Notes: a model not told the origin generated them from the letters alone. A DNA stretch of 64,000 bases from DAIDKA01 sp963708865 (GCA_963708865.1 CAVPUC010000003.1:1-64000), one strand, 5' to 3'. Positions 15,567 through 24,274 are shown, counted from the stretch's first letter. Made by a program: numbers and translations.

Positions 15567-17525
15567 ATGAACGTTCCTATTCGTGTTCTGGGAATGGCCG
15601 CTGTGGCCGTGATGGCGCTCTACCGCACCTTGGCACTTGCGGATAATCTGGAAGCCGCTGCGCAGCAGCAGCTGTTCGCCGCCACCTTCGAGGTCGTGCA
15701 GCTGAAGCCCCCGGAAGGAGCGGTGACGTACGAACGCGAGCTGCCGATGGATCTGATCCCCTACCAGCAGCGCATCGACAAATTCCGCTCGGTCGGCACC
15801 GCGTTTGCCATCGGCGCCAATCGCTACGTCACCGCCGGCCATGTGCTGCAGGCGGGGCAGGACAGTCAATTCGGTCCGCCGGCCCTGCGCGATGTCGCCG
15901 GTACCGTCTATGAGATCGACAAGGTCATCAAGTATTCACAGGCGCAGGACTTCGTCGAGTTCTCGCTGAAGCATCCGCCATCCCCCGAGCGGATTCTGCC
16001 GACGGCGCCGCCGCCGCCGCTCAACGAAACCGTCTTTGCCGTGGGCAACGCCTTGGGGCAGGGCGTCGTGATCCGCGACGGTGTCTTCACCTCCGAGACA
16101 CCCGAGGAGACCAACGGACGGTGGAAATGGCTGCGATTTACCGCTGCCGCATCCCCCGGCAACAGCGGCGGTCCGCTGGTGGACAAGAGCGGCAATGTCA
16201 TCGGCATCGTGCTGCGCAAGTCGGAGTCCGAGAACCTCAACTACGCGGCGCCCATCTCCTTGGTGGCGGCGGCATCGGATACGCAGGCGACGGTGGACGT
16301 CCGCAGCAATTACAAACTGCCCATCATGGATGCCGCCGAAGTCATCGAGAACCATGAGCACATCCCGTTACCGGCGACGCTGGCTGATTTCTATGCCGGC
16401 ATGCACAAGGTCCTGCAGTCGGTGCTGGTGAACAACGAGGCGCAGGTGCTGGACCATAACAAGGATCGCCTGTTTCCAAATGGCCCAACGTCCGCGACGC
16501 TGCTGATGCAGGTCAATCAATCGCCATTTCCGCGCATGATCCGCGAGCAGCAGGACCGCAATTGGGGGATCTCCAGCCCGCAGGTGCAGGAGGCGCGGCT
16601 GGAGAACAACGGCTTCGTGCGCTATGGCGGCTTCCTGTTTCGACTGCGCGCTCCGGATGACGTGAAGCTCGCCTCGTTGTACGCCGACTCGAAGCTGTAC
16701 ATGGATCTGATGTTGCGCGGCGGACTCACTCTGAGCCGCAAGGTCGGCACTGCCAGCGTCAAGGTGACCTCATTGGGCAAGGCGCAGGAGGAGTTCACGA
16801 GTACCGACAGCTGGGGTCGGACGTGGCAGGTGAAGATCTGGCCCATTCCCTTCGATGATGTCTACCTGCTGACCATGAGTCTGCCCACACCGGAAGGCTA
16901 CGCCGCCTTGTTCCTCACTGCCCGAGGAGCGCTGAAGGGCCCGCTGCTGGAACAGCAGAAGCTCTTGGCGAACTTCACCTATGTGACGTTCGAGGCGCCG
17001 CTGGCGCGCTGGCGCGAATACCTGCCGCTCAAGGCCAGTCAGCCGAAGGTATTCGGCGGGTTCGATCTGAGCATTGACGGGGACTACAAGCAGCTGCACT
17101 TCGTGTCCAAGCGCATCGAGCTCAACGTCACACCGAACATCCTGCCGCTGCTGCCCACGACCTTGCTGGGCCTGAACTTCAGTTACTTCAAGGACGGCGC
17201 TGCGGTGGTGTGGGATGTGGGCGGCGTGTTGATCGCCGAGAACGATCAGAGCGAATTCGTGGACGTGCGCCGCTTCGCCCAGCCGGGGCCTTCGCTTCCT
17301 GATGGCTTCCAGACCTCCTGGAAGAAGCTTGAGGGGGCTGAATTCCCGTACAACGGCGTCGCCGCCCACGACAATGGCGGCATGAAGGCCGCCATCGCCG
17401 TGGGCCCTGCCAATGCCACGACCCGTTACGCCTTGACCGTGCGCGATGAGGGCGCCCCCGGCGACAACGTCATGCATGCCCAGCTCGATGCCCTGCAAAA
17501 GGGCTTCAAGGACCTTGAACATTAG
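15567..17525 (+). CDS. Exported trypsin-like serine protease
   Basis: A 652-residue protein with a hydrophobic N-terminal signal. A trypsin/DegP-type fold covers about residues 70-260: catalytic His in VTAGHVL, Asp in QDFVEFSL, and Ser in SPGNSGGPL. No PDZ domain is evident; the remaining 390 residues form a separate region I do not recognise. It likely acts in the periplasm or outside the cell. It starts 9 nt after the merR stop, but the fit with the translation operon is probably only positional. Confidence 0.85.
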   Translation: MNVPIRVLGMAAVAVMALYRTLALADNLEAAAQQQLFAATFEVVQLKPPEGAVTYERELPMDLIPYQQRIDKFRSVGTAFAIGANRYVTAGHVLQAGQDSQFGPPALRDVAGTVYEIDKVIKYSQAQDFVEFSLKHPPSPERILPTAPPPPLNETVFAVGNALGQGVVIRDGVFTSETPEETNGRWKWLRFTAAASPGNSGGPLVDKSGNVIGIVLRKSESENLNYAAPISLVAAASDTQATVDVRSNYKLPIMDAAEVIENHEHIPLPATLADFYAGMHKVLQSVLVNNEAQVLDHNKDRLFPNGPTSATLLMQVNQSPFPRMIREQQDRNWGISSPQVQEARLENNGFVRYGGFLFRLRAPDDVKLASLYADSKLYMDLMLRGGLTLSRKVGTASVKVTSLGKAQEEFTSTDSWGRTWQVKIWPIPFDDVYLLTMSLPTPEGYAALFLTARGALKGPLLEQQKLLANFTYVTFEAPLARWREYLPLKASQPKVFGGFDLSIDGDYKQLHFVSKRIELNVTPNILPLLPTTLLGLNFSYFKDGAAVVWDVGGVLIAENDQSEFVDVRRFAQPGPSLPDGFQTSWKKLEGAEFPYNGVAAHDNGGMKAAIAVGPANATTRYALTVRDEGAPGDNVMHAQLDALQKGFKDLEH

Positions 17526-17545
17526 AGCGTTCAGTTAGGTATAAT
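17515..17545 (+). promoter_or_regulatory. Promoter of tRNA-Pro
   Basis: A perfect -10 box TATAAT (17540-17545), with TTGAAC (17515-17520) 19 bp upstream as a plausible -35, placed 9 bp before the tRNA. Confidence 0.6.
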
Positions 17546-17554
17546 TTCCCGGTT

Positions 17555-17631
17555 CGGAACGTGGCGCAGTCTGGTAGCGCACTTGCATGGGGTGCAAGGG
17601 GTCCCGAGTTCAAATCTCGGCGTTCCGACCA
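17555..17631 (+). tRNA. tRNA-Pro (GGG), integration target
   Basis: A complete cloverleaf. The acceptor CGGAACG pairs with CGTTCCG, the anticodon stem is CTTGC/GCAAG with loop ATGGGGT giving anticodon GGG, and CCA is encoded. Its last 47 bp are repeated exactly at 29413-29459, showing that the element at 17.6-29.5 kb inserted here and restored the tRNA on its left side. Confidence 0.96.
17585..17631 (+). repeat. attL, 47-bp direct repeat
   Basis: Identical over 47 bp to 29413-29459. It covers the anticodon loop to the CCA end of tRNA-Pro; flanking bases differ on both sides, which defines the repeat limits. Confidence 0.95.
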
Positions 17632-17658
17632 GTCTTTTAGAGCGTTTCGATAAGTGAG

Positions 17659-17679
17659 TGTGGCCAAGCCTGTGGCCAA
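17659..17679 (+). repeat. Arm-type integrase sites, left end
   Basis: Two copies of TGTGGCCAA (17659-17667 and 17671-17679) with a 12-bp period, about 30 bp inside attL. The same word recurs at 29202, 29274 and 29285 near attR. Spaced direct repeats flanking the core are the expected arm-type binding sites of a lambda-like integrase. Confidence 0.65.
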
Positions 17680-17743
17680 TCTCGAAACCTCGATCCCCGC
17701 GCACCTCGGTGTTCGTTGCTACAACGACCGAGGAGACACTGCC

Positions 17744-17953
17744 ATGCCCTCTCGCCTCGCCGCCGTCAGACCCGTGCAGCCATCACCCGGTGACGTACTC
17801 GGCCTGGCATGGTTTAACGGCCTGACAGAGTACCAGCGCTGCCTATGGCTCACGCGTGCCGGCTCAGCCGCGCCCGCTGACGCCTACGCGCTGTTCGTGG
17901 CGACGCTGGCCAAACACCCGAGTTCCCCAACCGCCGCTCAGCCGCGCGCTTAA
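17744..17953 (+). CDS. Hypothetical protein
   Basis: A 69-residue protein with no family I recognise. The ATG at 17744 is chosen over an earlier in-frame start because GAGGAG lies 9 nt upstream. It has one amphipathic helix around LAWFNGLTEYQRCLWL, so it may bind a partner or DNA. First cargo gene of the element, about 45 bp before the next gene on the same strand. Confidence 0.6.
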   Translation: MPSRLAAVRPVQPSPGDVLGLAWFNGLTEYQRCLWLTRAGSAAPADAYALFVATLAKHPSSPTAAQPRA

Positions 17954-17998
17954 ACGCGGCCGAGCGGCTCACCACGACCAACACGTAGGAGAAGGTCA

Positions 17999-18520
17999 TT
18001 GGCTACCAGCAGTGTATCGCGCCGCAAGGCGAAACCGTCCCCCCACGACCCGAAGGACCTGTCCCACATCAAGAGTGCGGCAGACCACATGGACGAAGCT
18101 GTGCGTGCTCTGCGCATCGCTGGCTCCATGTTTGGTCCAGACGGCCTGGAACAATGCGACCCGGGAGACGTTCATCACGTTGTCAGCGCCGCCTTGAGTG
18201 CCATGGAAATGGCCGCAGATGACCTCTTCAGTCTGCACTGCGGCTCCGCCGCCGACAGGGCAGCCGTGCCGGTGCTCATACACCTGTACAACTGCATTGA
18301 CGTGACGAACGTGCTGGTCTTCGCTTTGGTAGGTGGAAAATTTCCGCCGAAAAACACGCACACATGCTCTCCGACCGCAGGAACCATTGCCGCCGCGGGG
18401 TCGATGCTGCCCGGCCTGCGTGCGAAGCTGATCAAGTTCCTCGACCAGGTGCCGGCCGCGCTGCGCAGTCGCCGATCAACCGCACCATCCGCCAGCGGGG
18501 AGGCGCAAGCGGCGAGCTGA
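17999..18520 (+). CDS. Hypothetical helical protein
   Basis: 173 residues, TTG start with AGGAG upstream. The sequence is rich in short helices and cysteine/histidine (DVHHVVSAALSAMEMAADDLF), followed by a stretch ending in a low-complexity tail. No known domain recognised. It ends just before a terminator at 18545. Confidence 0.6.
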   Translation: MATSSVSRRKAKPSPHDPKDLSHIKSAADHMDEAVRALRIAGSMFGPDGLEQCDPGDVHHVVSAALSAMEMAADDLFSLHCGSAADRAAVPVLIHLYNCIDVTNVLVFALVGGKFPPKNTHTCSPTAGTIAAAGSMLPGLRAKLIKFLDQVPAALRSRRSTAPSASGEAQAAS

Positions 18521-18544
18521 AATCCGCCAGCGCTGAAACGATGA

Positions 18545-18571
18545 GGCCGCCTGCTCGCGGGGCGGTCTTTT
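18545..18571 (+). terminator. Rho-independent terminator
   Basis: GGCCGCC (18545-18551) pairs with GGCGGTC (18561-18567), one G-T wobble, followed by TTTT. Ends the transcript of the two small genes at the left end of the element. Confidence 0.6.
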
Positions 18572-18650
18572 CGTTGTGGTTAACGCCTAATCGCGTGGCA
18601 AAATTGGGCGTCTTGATCGTCACAGCTTGTTTCCAATTATCGGAGGTCCA

Positions 18651-18923
18651 ATGCGCTTTCGTTGGTCGCTTTACTTGAATATCATCAGCCTCGCGCTTGG
18701 CCTATTTGGTGCTGCGTTCGCGGGATGGCCGTCACTTAGGCCATTTCACGGTCAGGAGTTAATGGATCTCACCATTGATGCCACGTATCCCCACAAGACT
18801 GCTGCGTATGAGTCGTGGGAGAGCCGAAATGACGAGCTGGGGCGCCTGGGGCTGGTTCTGGTCGCAGCAGGTACGGTAGCGGGCGCGATCGCGCAAATGG
18901 TCGAGCGAAAGCAGAAAGCCTGA
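18651..18923 (+). CDS. Small two-helix membrane protein
   Basis: 90 residues. The ATG at 18651 follows a GGAGG at a good distance. Two hydrophobic segments (about residues 5-27, and 63-82 around LGLVLVAAGTVAGAIA) separated by a polar loop suggest an inner-membrane hairpin. No family recognised. Confidence 0.6.
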   Translation: MRFRWSLYLNIISLALGLFGAAFAGWPSLRPFHGQELMDLTIDATYPHKTAAYESWESRNDELGRLGLVLVAAGTVAGAIAQMVERKQKA

Positions 18924-18954
18924 TTACCCGCCGTTGGCGACTACAATCAGCCCC

Positions 18955-19353
18955 ATGCCAAAGGGGGACTTTCGTCGCGTATTCATCATCGGCGGCCTTG
19001 CTGTGAAGGTGGCGCGGCTGCGGAACTTCAGCCGCGGCCTGCGCTGCAACCGTTGGGAACGCGAGATGGCGAGCAAATGGCAGCCTCGGTTCCAGTGGGA
19101 GACTCTGTGTCCGATCAAGTTCGCCGACTGCTTAGGTCTCATTGTGATCATGCCAGCAGCGGGGGCGGTCGCATCAGAAGACGAGATGCAGGAACTTGAC
19201 GATGCCTATACGAAAGAGTTTTCCATCATAACATCCGAAGGAAAGCCGGACGATTATCGCTGGCTGAACGGGCGCCTGGTAGTGGTTGACTATGGTTTGG
19301 CGTGCGCTGCTGATGTCAGGGAGCAGCGGGCCAAATACACCGCGAGTTTGTAA
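18955..19353 (+). CDS. Hypothetical protein, kinase-like motifs
   Basis: 132 residues from the ATG at 18955 (an in-frame TTG lies 21 nt earlier). The N-terminus has VFIIGGLAVKVARLRNF, like the ATP-lysine strand of protein kinases, followed by a conserved-looking Glu in RWERE. Near the end GRLVVVDYGLA resembles the metal-binding DFG strand. The middle of a kinase, including an HRD loop, is missing. It could be a reduced kinase-like fold such as those in YrbL relatives, or a chance resemblance. Confidence 0.55.
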   Translation: MPKGDFRRVFIIGGLAVKVARLRNFSRGLRCNRWEREMASKWQPRFQWETLCPIKFADCLGLIVIMPAAGAVASEDEMQELDDAYTKEFSIITSEGKPDDYRWLNGRLVVVDYGLACAADVREQRAKYTASL

Positions 19354-19455
19354 GGCAGTACACCTGCGGGCGCCCGCGCCGATCAGCCATGTCAGGGCCT
19401 TGACCACCCGCTATTCTCTCGAGCTGTGACGACCATTTTCTAGGAGGAAGCTGTT

Positions 19456-19692
19456 GTGCAACGTAAAGTCAGAAAGGAAGGCGAGTTCGAGACTGTGGGC
19501 GACGATGGAAGAGGCTACCTCGTAATCGAGTTTAGGGAATATCTTGTGACAACAATGCTCGATGGAACGCAGCAAACCATCGCCGGCCTTCAGATATTCA
19601 AATTAAGGAACCGCCAACACGTGAATCGAGTGGATGCAGACAATTTCTTAGTTGTTGCAACGGGCGTCAAGTTGCGAAAGCATCCGCGCTAA
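19456..19692 (+). CDS. Hypothetical protein
   Basis: 78 residues, GTG start with AGGAGG 10 nt upstream. The pattern of alternating strands (YLVIEFREYLVTTM, LQIFKLRNRQHVNRV) suggests a small beta barrel. No family recognised. Convergent with the tail/ATPase chimera. Confidence 0.6.
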   Translation: MQRKVRKEGEFETVGDDGRGYLVIEFREYLVTTMLDGTQQTIAGLQIFKLRNRQHVNRVDADNFLVVATGVKLRKHPR

Positions 19693-19751
19693 ACAGTGCC
19701 GGCCTCGCACCGACCTGCTTCCCTGCCGCATCGCCGATTGAGCTCAGTCCT

Positions 19752-20861
19752 CTATTCCTCTTCCTCGTCGGTAGAGACATCGGTACTGGTATAGGCCTTT
19801 CCTTGTGTAATTCCGAGGCCGTCCCGATAGAGCATTGGAATCTTGAATATATCGCCAATTTCTTCCATAAATCCGAGCTCCAATAGCGGCTTAATCGCCG
19901 CGCGTATTTGCGTAGGATCCATCTTTAAAAGGCTTGAGAGTGAGTCGACATTGTGCTCGGCTTTGCCGTCCCTAAACCTCTCGATAAGCGGGGCCAACTC
20001 TGGTGCCTCCGCAAGGAGCGTGTCTTGAACTCGGCTTTCACTAAGCCGTTGAAGGGCCCGGCGGATAGACGCTGGCTCCATTAAGGAGACACCCGGGCCG
20101 AAAGGCCGTGGCGTCCTATCCTCGGCGCGCAGCTGTATCTCGCGCGCCTTATTCGCGAGATCAACTAAGTTGCGGGGCGGCTGCACGCTGTTTCCGTCGC
20201 GAATTCGCGCAAGAATCCAGTTCCAGGTCGTTGGATTGCGCGAACCTGACGCGACCTTTGGCGGGAATACTAGATCAAATAGCTCATTGTCCGGTCGGCC
20301 GGCTGTACCGACAAGTTTGTCGAACGATGTTGATCCGCGAATTCTTTGACACAACAAGTTCAACAAGTCCTCCTCAATCCAGACGAGCGTCGCTAGTCCG
20401 ACCGTCGCATTGTGACCCGCCTGCAGCATCGCGAAAACGATATCCGTCGCTGAGTTGTCTTTGCCGAGCGCTCCAACACTGAGCGCCGCTACCGCTGTTT
20501 GCGACTGAATGAAGCCCGGCTGGTCGGGGTAATATCCGCTCTGCGTTTCTGCCAGTGCGACCCACCCGTAGACGGCAGTGCCTGAGTAATTGACCGTGAC
20601 TGTGAACGAGCCGCTCGGCGTTGTGACGCCAGGGCAAAACCACACCTCCAAACCCCAAAACCCGAGTACGCGTTTGTATGTGTTGCCGCTTTGGTTATCG
20701 GTGACGCTCGCGACGCTCTGAACGCCGCCGGCTGGGAAACCGGAACCGATAAAGACCGCCACGCCATCGCCTGCGGCCGGCAAGGTCGTGAACGTCTTCG
20801 TGAGGCTGGTGACAGAAGCACTCGATCCGCCAGCTGCCTTTACTTGAACTACACCACTCAT
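19752..20861 (-). CDS. Chimera: phage tail-like N-terminus joined to P-loop ATPase C-terminus
   Basis: 369 residues made of two unrelated halves. Residues 1-155 are a beta-rich Ser/Thr/Gly sequence (VAVFIGSGFPAGGVQS, SFTVTVNYSGTAVYGWVAL) typical of phage tail or appendage proteins. From about residue 160 (VWIEEDLLNLLCQRI) to 357 it matches my memory of the C-terminus of Sll1717-type P-loop ATPases, including NPTTWNWILARIRDGN, the PPRNLVDLANKARE helix and the winged-helix-like end KIPMLYRDGLGITQGKAY. The Walker motifs of the ATPase are absent, so that half cannot hydrolyse ATP. The join lies near 20380-20400 and keeps the frame. It probably arose by deletion. Confidence 0.75.
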   Translation of the reverse strand: MSGVVQVKAAGGSSASVTSLTKTFTTLPAAGDGVAVFIGSGFPAGGVQSVASVTDNQSGNTYKRVLGFWGLEVWFCPGVTTPSGSFTVTVNYSGTAVYGWVALAETQSGYYPDQPGFIQSQTAVAALSVGALGKDNSATDIVFAMLQAGHNATVGLATLVWIEEDLLNLLCQRIRGSTSFDKLVGTAGRPDNELFDLVFPPKVASGSRNPTTWNWILARIRDGNSVQPPRNLVDLANKAREIQLRAEDRTPRPFGPGVSLMEPASIRRALQRLSESRVQDTLLAEAPELAPLIERFRDGKAEHNVDSLSSLLKMDPTQIRAAIKPLLELGFMEEIGDIFKIPMLYRDGLGITQGKAYTSTDVSTDEEEE

Positions 20862-20891
20862 TTCAGTTCCGTCTCCGAATTTTGAATTTTG

Positions 20892-20919
20892 CTCACCATG
20901 GTGAGAAGGCGCCCATGGG
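20892..20919. repeat. Two adjacent palindromes upstream of the chimera gene
   Basis: CTCACCATGGTGAG (20892-20905) is a perfect 14-bp palindrome and GCCCATGGGC (about 20911-20920) a second, both centred on CCATGG, in the gap between the terminase and the chimeric gene. There is no T-run, so they are more likely protein-binding or structural sites than terminators. Confidence 0.4.
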
Positions 20920-20948
20920 CGGTCATCTGCCCCGAGCTTTGCAGTGTG

Positions 20949-22286
20949 TTATCGGGGCGCCGTCTGAATGCCAAGTTGATTGGCAAATCGTTCAAAGCCG
21001 TTTGATTCCGCCAGTTTTATCCAGCTCGCCGTGTTTGCGGCGCTTCCATTGAGCATTAGGTCGGTGAGGGCGAAGACCATGGCGTCGACGCGATCGGGAG
21101 ATCCGTCGCGACCGCGGTCCCAATCGCTCGAGAACGCGCACATCTGGTCCTCCAGTTCCCGCTTCACGCCGACGATATGCACACGTTTTTGTTCAAAGAG
21201 CGCCGACACCGGTTCTGCGCGAAGGACCTTGCCGCGTGAGCTGGTGACCTCCACGACATTTACTTCGGAGTCGACCGAGGCGATCGTTGCGGCAACCATC
21301 TCGCCGGCGAAGTTAATTTCGACCACAACCCGGTCTGCATGGTGGGTGCGATATGCATCTGCCGCGCGACGCGCCCATTCCGTCGGTGAATACCGTCCGG
21401 AGTAATCTGCCAGGATGTAGCCCTCACAGTGGCAATCGATTCCCGCGACGATAATCCCGGTTTCGTCGCTGCCTTCCGCGGAAGACCCAGCCGGATCCAC
21501 CGCGACGACGACGCGAATGAGATCCTGCGGCGCATGGTCCACGCGGGTTTCATCGAGCAGCGCCCGGCCCCAGAGCGCGCCGGGTGTGTCGTCAAGCAGT
21601 TCGCCGTCCAGCTCTTGGCGGCCCAATCGTGTGCCAGCGTAGCGACCCACAATCGTTTCGAGAAATTGGGGGGCCAGGTTCTCGCGGTTGTCGAATGTAC
21701 GGCCGCGCGTCACGGCGACATCGCGGCCCTCGCGGGCGAGGAGATCGCGCAGCAACTTTCCTGGCCGCGGGGTGGTAGCGACAGCGCAGCGCGGCTTTTT
21801 GCCGAGGCGCAGGCCCATCATGAGCATGTCCCAAGCAGTCGGATCCTTCCAGGCGGCTAACTCATCACAGGCAGCGAGGTCATGCTGTGGACCGCGCAGA
21901 CGGTCGGGCTCATCCGCGCTGAAGGTGGTCGCTACAGCGCCATTGGGCCAGGTCAGGCGCCGCTTGGACGGCTCGAAAGTAGGGCGGAACCAATCGGGGG
22001 AGATGGCGAGGATACCGGCGGGGCCCTCAACCATGACATCTCGTACGTCCGCGGCGGTGGCGGCGACCAGGGCGACGCGAGATGCGCGGCCGGTCTGGAC
22101 TTCCTCGCGGACGAACTCGCAAATGGTCCTGGTCTTGCCAAAACCGCGCCCAGCCAAGAGCAGCCAAATGTGCCAGTTGTCACCGGGCGGGGCCAACTGA
22201 TTGAACCGCGCGATACGCCGCCAGGACAGGTCAGCCTGCTGCCGAAGGCCGGTAGCGAGGGTCCCGAACACCGAGGAGTCCGTCAT
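20949..22286 (-). CDS. Phage terminase large subunit
   Basis: 445-residue DNA-packaging motor. It has a Walker A motif AGRGFGKT (residues 45-52), a Walker B/DEx region around LAACDELAAW, a coupling motif ATTPRP, and an RNase H-like nuclease with VVAVDPAGSS, the AGIDCHCEG strand and a C-terminal acidic residue in SPDRVDAMVFAL. The family normally packages phage DNA into empty heads. Its start overlaps the stop of the small subunit gene by 4 bp. Intact, although no head genes are present in the element. Confidence 0.92.
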   Translation of the reverse strand: MTDSSVFGTLATGLRQQADLSWRRIARFNQLAPPGDNWHIWLLLAGRGFGKTRTICEFVREEVQTGRASRVALVAATAADVRDVMVEGPAGILAISPDWFRPTFEPSKRRLTWPNGAVATTFSADEPDRLRGPQHDLAACDELAAWKDPTAWDMLMMGLRLGKKPRCAVATTPRPGKLLRDLLAREGRDVAVTRGRTFDNRENLAPQFLETIVGRYAGTRLGRQELDGELLDDTPGALWGRALLDETRVDHAPQDLIRVVVAVDPAGSSAEGSDETGIIVAGIDCHCEGYILADYSGRYSPTEWARRAADAYRTHHADRVVVEINFAGEMVAATIASVDSEVNVVEVTSSRGKVLRAEPVSALFEQKRVHIVGVKRELEDQMCAFSSDWDRGRDGSPDRVDAMVFALTDLMLNGSAANTASWIKLAESNGFERFANQLGIQTAPR

Positions 22287-22879
22287 GCGGCATGCTCTAG
22301 GGCAGGGCGGTCGGTACCGCGGTTAGGACGGGTCTTTCGATCCAGATCCTCAAGGCCTGCAATCACCGCCTGCGCGGCATCGGGGAAGGGCTCGAGCACC
22401 CGCAGTAGCATGTTCTGGATGTCCTGGACCAGCGGCGCGTGAACGTGGAGCGTGTTGTTCTGGATGAAGGGGGAGTTGGCAAGCTCGCCGGTGAGTTTGG
22501 CAATCGCGTTGTTGACCTCGATGAGCCTGCCGGAGAGGGTGGCCACGCCGTTGCGATCGCCCGCTTCCAGAGCAGCGCTGCAGCACTGGTACAGGGCCGC
22601 TCTCACACTCTGGAAGTGATCCAGAACGCTTTCTGATTCGTCGGCCACCTTCGCGGCGAACGCCTCGACCTGCATTGGGCCGAGCAACAGGGCGGCTTTA
22701 CGCTCGGGGCTGACGTGATTCAGCCAGTGGCGGCGCACCGCATCGTGCGAGACGCCGCCCAGCTTTTCAGCGATCGCGCGATGGGCCACGCCGGCGGCCA
22801 TCCAAAGCTCTGCTCGGGCGCGATTCTTATGACGGCACACGCCGCAGACGCCGGTGGGGCGTCCTCGTTGGATTCTCAT
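22283..22879 (-). CDS. Probable terminase small subunit
   Basis: 198 residues. The N-terminus holds a CxxC pair (VCGVCRHKNR) and a helix-turn-helix (GVAHRAIAEKLGGVSHDAVRRHW), the usual DNA-recognition element of small terminases; the rest is helical and probably forms the oligomer ring. It is translationally coupled to the large subunit (ATGA overlap), which is the main reason for the call. Confidence 0.75.
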   Translation of the reverse strand: MRIQRGRPTGVCGVCRHKNRARAELWMAAGVAHRAIAEKLGGVSHDAVRRHWLNHVSPERKAALLLGPMQVEAFAAKVADESESVLDHFQSVRAALYQCCSAALEAGDRNGVATLSGRLIEVNNAIAKLTGELANSPFIQNNTLHVHAPLVQDIQNMLLRVLEPFPDAAQAVIAGLEDLDRKTRPNRGTDRPALEHAA

Positions 22880-23022
22880 TGGGGGTTTCTCCGTGCGTCA
22901 CGCTGACGCACTAAAGGCACGGTGCCTGACGTTGACACGAAACCTGCTGGCAGAGGAATTGCGCTGAGCGCAACCTATCCGCAGGTCAGCTACCGGGCAT
23001 CGAGAACCGACCGGGACTCGTT

Positions 23023-23042
23023 TTAACGTGCGGGCACGATAA
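23023..23042. promoter_or_regulatory. 20-bp palindrome, copy 1
   Basis: TTAACGTGC GG GCACGATAA, a near-perfect inverted repeat with consensus half-site TTATCGTGC. It overlaps the 3' end of the gene at 23023-23280. Matching sites lie at 25263-25282 and 26166-26185; all three are inside the element, which suggests binding sites of an element-encoded regulator. Confidence 0.55.
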
Positions 23043-23280
23043 GTGTGCTTTCGCTCCTGATCGCCTGCATATGCCACTGAACCGCACGGATGGAGAGCGG
23101 AATATCCGGCAGCTTTGTGAGCACGTCCTTGGCCGTCAACGGTGGACTGAGCGGCGGATGCTGCACTAGGAGCGATCTGATCCGCTGCCGGATATCCTGT
23201 GACCGCTCATAGCACTCGACGTTGCGCACCGTGTAAGGCGCTGGGCGGGCGTCCGATAAGTCGTCCAGTGAGCTGTTCAC
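23023..23280 (-). CDS. Hypothetical winged-helix-like protein
   Basis: 85 residues, GTG start, overlapping the upstream gene by 4 bp. A helix-turn-helix-like segment (LTAKDVLTKLPDIPLSIRAVQWHMQAIR) suggests DNA binding. Its last codons lie within a copy of the 20-bp palindrome at 23023-23042. Confidence 0.6.
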   Translation of the reverse strand: MNSSLDDLSDARPAPYTVRNVECYERSQDIRQRIRSLLVQHPPLSPPLTAKDVLTKLPDIPLSIRAVQWHMQAIRSESTLIVPAR

Positions 23281-23525
23281 GTCTGGCTCACGCGTTGCAA
23301 GGTCCGCAATGCGAAGGCCGGTTCCCCGTGCTCTATCTCACCGATGGCCTTTTCGATTGAGGCGCGCAGCAGAAGAATGTCGGAAGGTTTTTCGGCAGGC
23401 GCTTTACGTGCGACGAGGGCGCGGCGCAGAAGCTTGAGGGCGTCTTCATTGCTGCCGGCTCTCAGCGCGGCGATGGCGTTCCTGATCGCGTTTCGCTCGG
23501 TCGGCAGCACCAGGGGCTTGTTCAT
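23277..23525 (-). CDS. Hypothetical protein
   Basis: 82 residues, starting MNKPLVLPTERN. It is a small all-helical protein with repeated ALRAG / LLRRAL patterns that could be tetratricopeptide-like, but is too short to assign. A longer in-frame opening upstream is antisense to other genes and not credible. Overlaps the next gene by 4 bp, so the two are probably co-translated. Confidence 0.6.
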   Translation of the reverse strand: MNKPLVLPTERNAIRNAIAALRAGSNEDALKLLRRALVARKAPAEKPSDILLLRASIEKAIGEIEHGEPAFALRTLQRVSQT

Positions 23526-23587
23526 GGCCGGGAATTCAGCAAATCGTGGCAGGCCATAAATTGCATGGGAGCAGCTACCGAAATGCT

Positions 23588-24274
23588 TTACTCGGCCAAG
23601 AGAGCCATCGCATTCCGAACTGCGGTGGCTGTCCAGTTTGCTTTGCCGCGCCGTGTAGTGATGCCCTTCGTCGTCAGGTAGTCGGCGATGCTCTGCAGCG
23701 TGGTGCAGCCTTCGGCCTTCGCCTGCTCGATATCGGCAGCGATATCCTTCGCGAACGCTGCCGCCATGCCTTTGAGCGTAGCTGTGCCCTGGGCCGCTGC
23801 ACGGCGCTGGTAGGCGGATAGGTCGCGCGGGGTGCCCAGAGTGAACCCGCGGGCCTTGCGCGCTGCCAGCGCCGCCTTGGTGCGGGCTGAGATGACTTCG
23901 CGCTCGTGCTGAGCCATTGCTGCCATCACGCCGAGAGTCAATGTATTGGCTTCCGGCAGATCGAGCGCCTGAAACTTCACGCCGGCATCGCGCAGGTTGA
24001 ACAGGAACGCGATATTGCGGCTCAACCGGTCCAACTTCGCGACCAGGAGGGTGGCGCGTGCCAGTCGGCAGCGCTTCAGAGCCGCTATGAGCTGCGGACG
24101 ATCGGCCACCTTGCCCGACTCCATCTCGATGAAACTGTCCACCAGAACGCCCGCATGGGCCTTCAGGAACGCATTTACATCGGCCTTCTGAGCGTCCAAA
24201 CCAAGACCGCTGCGGCGCTGGTTCTCCGTGGAGACGCGGTAGTAAGCGACGAATTTCGACTTGGGGGGAACCAT
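23588..24274 (-). CDS. Serine recombinase/resolvase
   Basis: 228 residues of the resolvase-invertase family. The N-terminal catalytic domain has YYRVSTENQ with nucleophile Ser15, followed by LDAQKADV, the arginines in KLDRLSRN, and the long E-helix (TLTLGVMAAMAQHEREVISARTKAAL). The C-terminal part carries a DNA-binding HTH (TLQSIADYLTTKGITTRRGK-W-ATAVRN). It may invert or excise DNA within the element, or resolve multimers; no inverted crossover sites were identified nearby. Confidence 0.9.
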   Translation of the reverse strand: MVPPKSKFVAYYRVSTENQRRSGLGLDAQKADVNAFLKAHAGVLVDSFIEMESGKVADRPQLIAALKRCRLARATLLVAKLDRLSRNIAFLFNLRDAGVKFQALDLPEANTLTLGVMAAMAQHEREVISARTKAALAARKARGFTLGTPRDLSAYQRRAAAQGTATLKGMAAAFAKDIAADIEQAKAEGCTTLQSIADYLTTKGITTRRGKANWTATAVRNAMALLAE

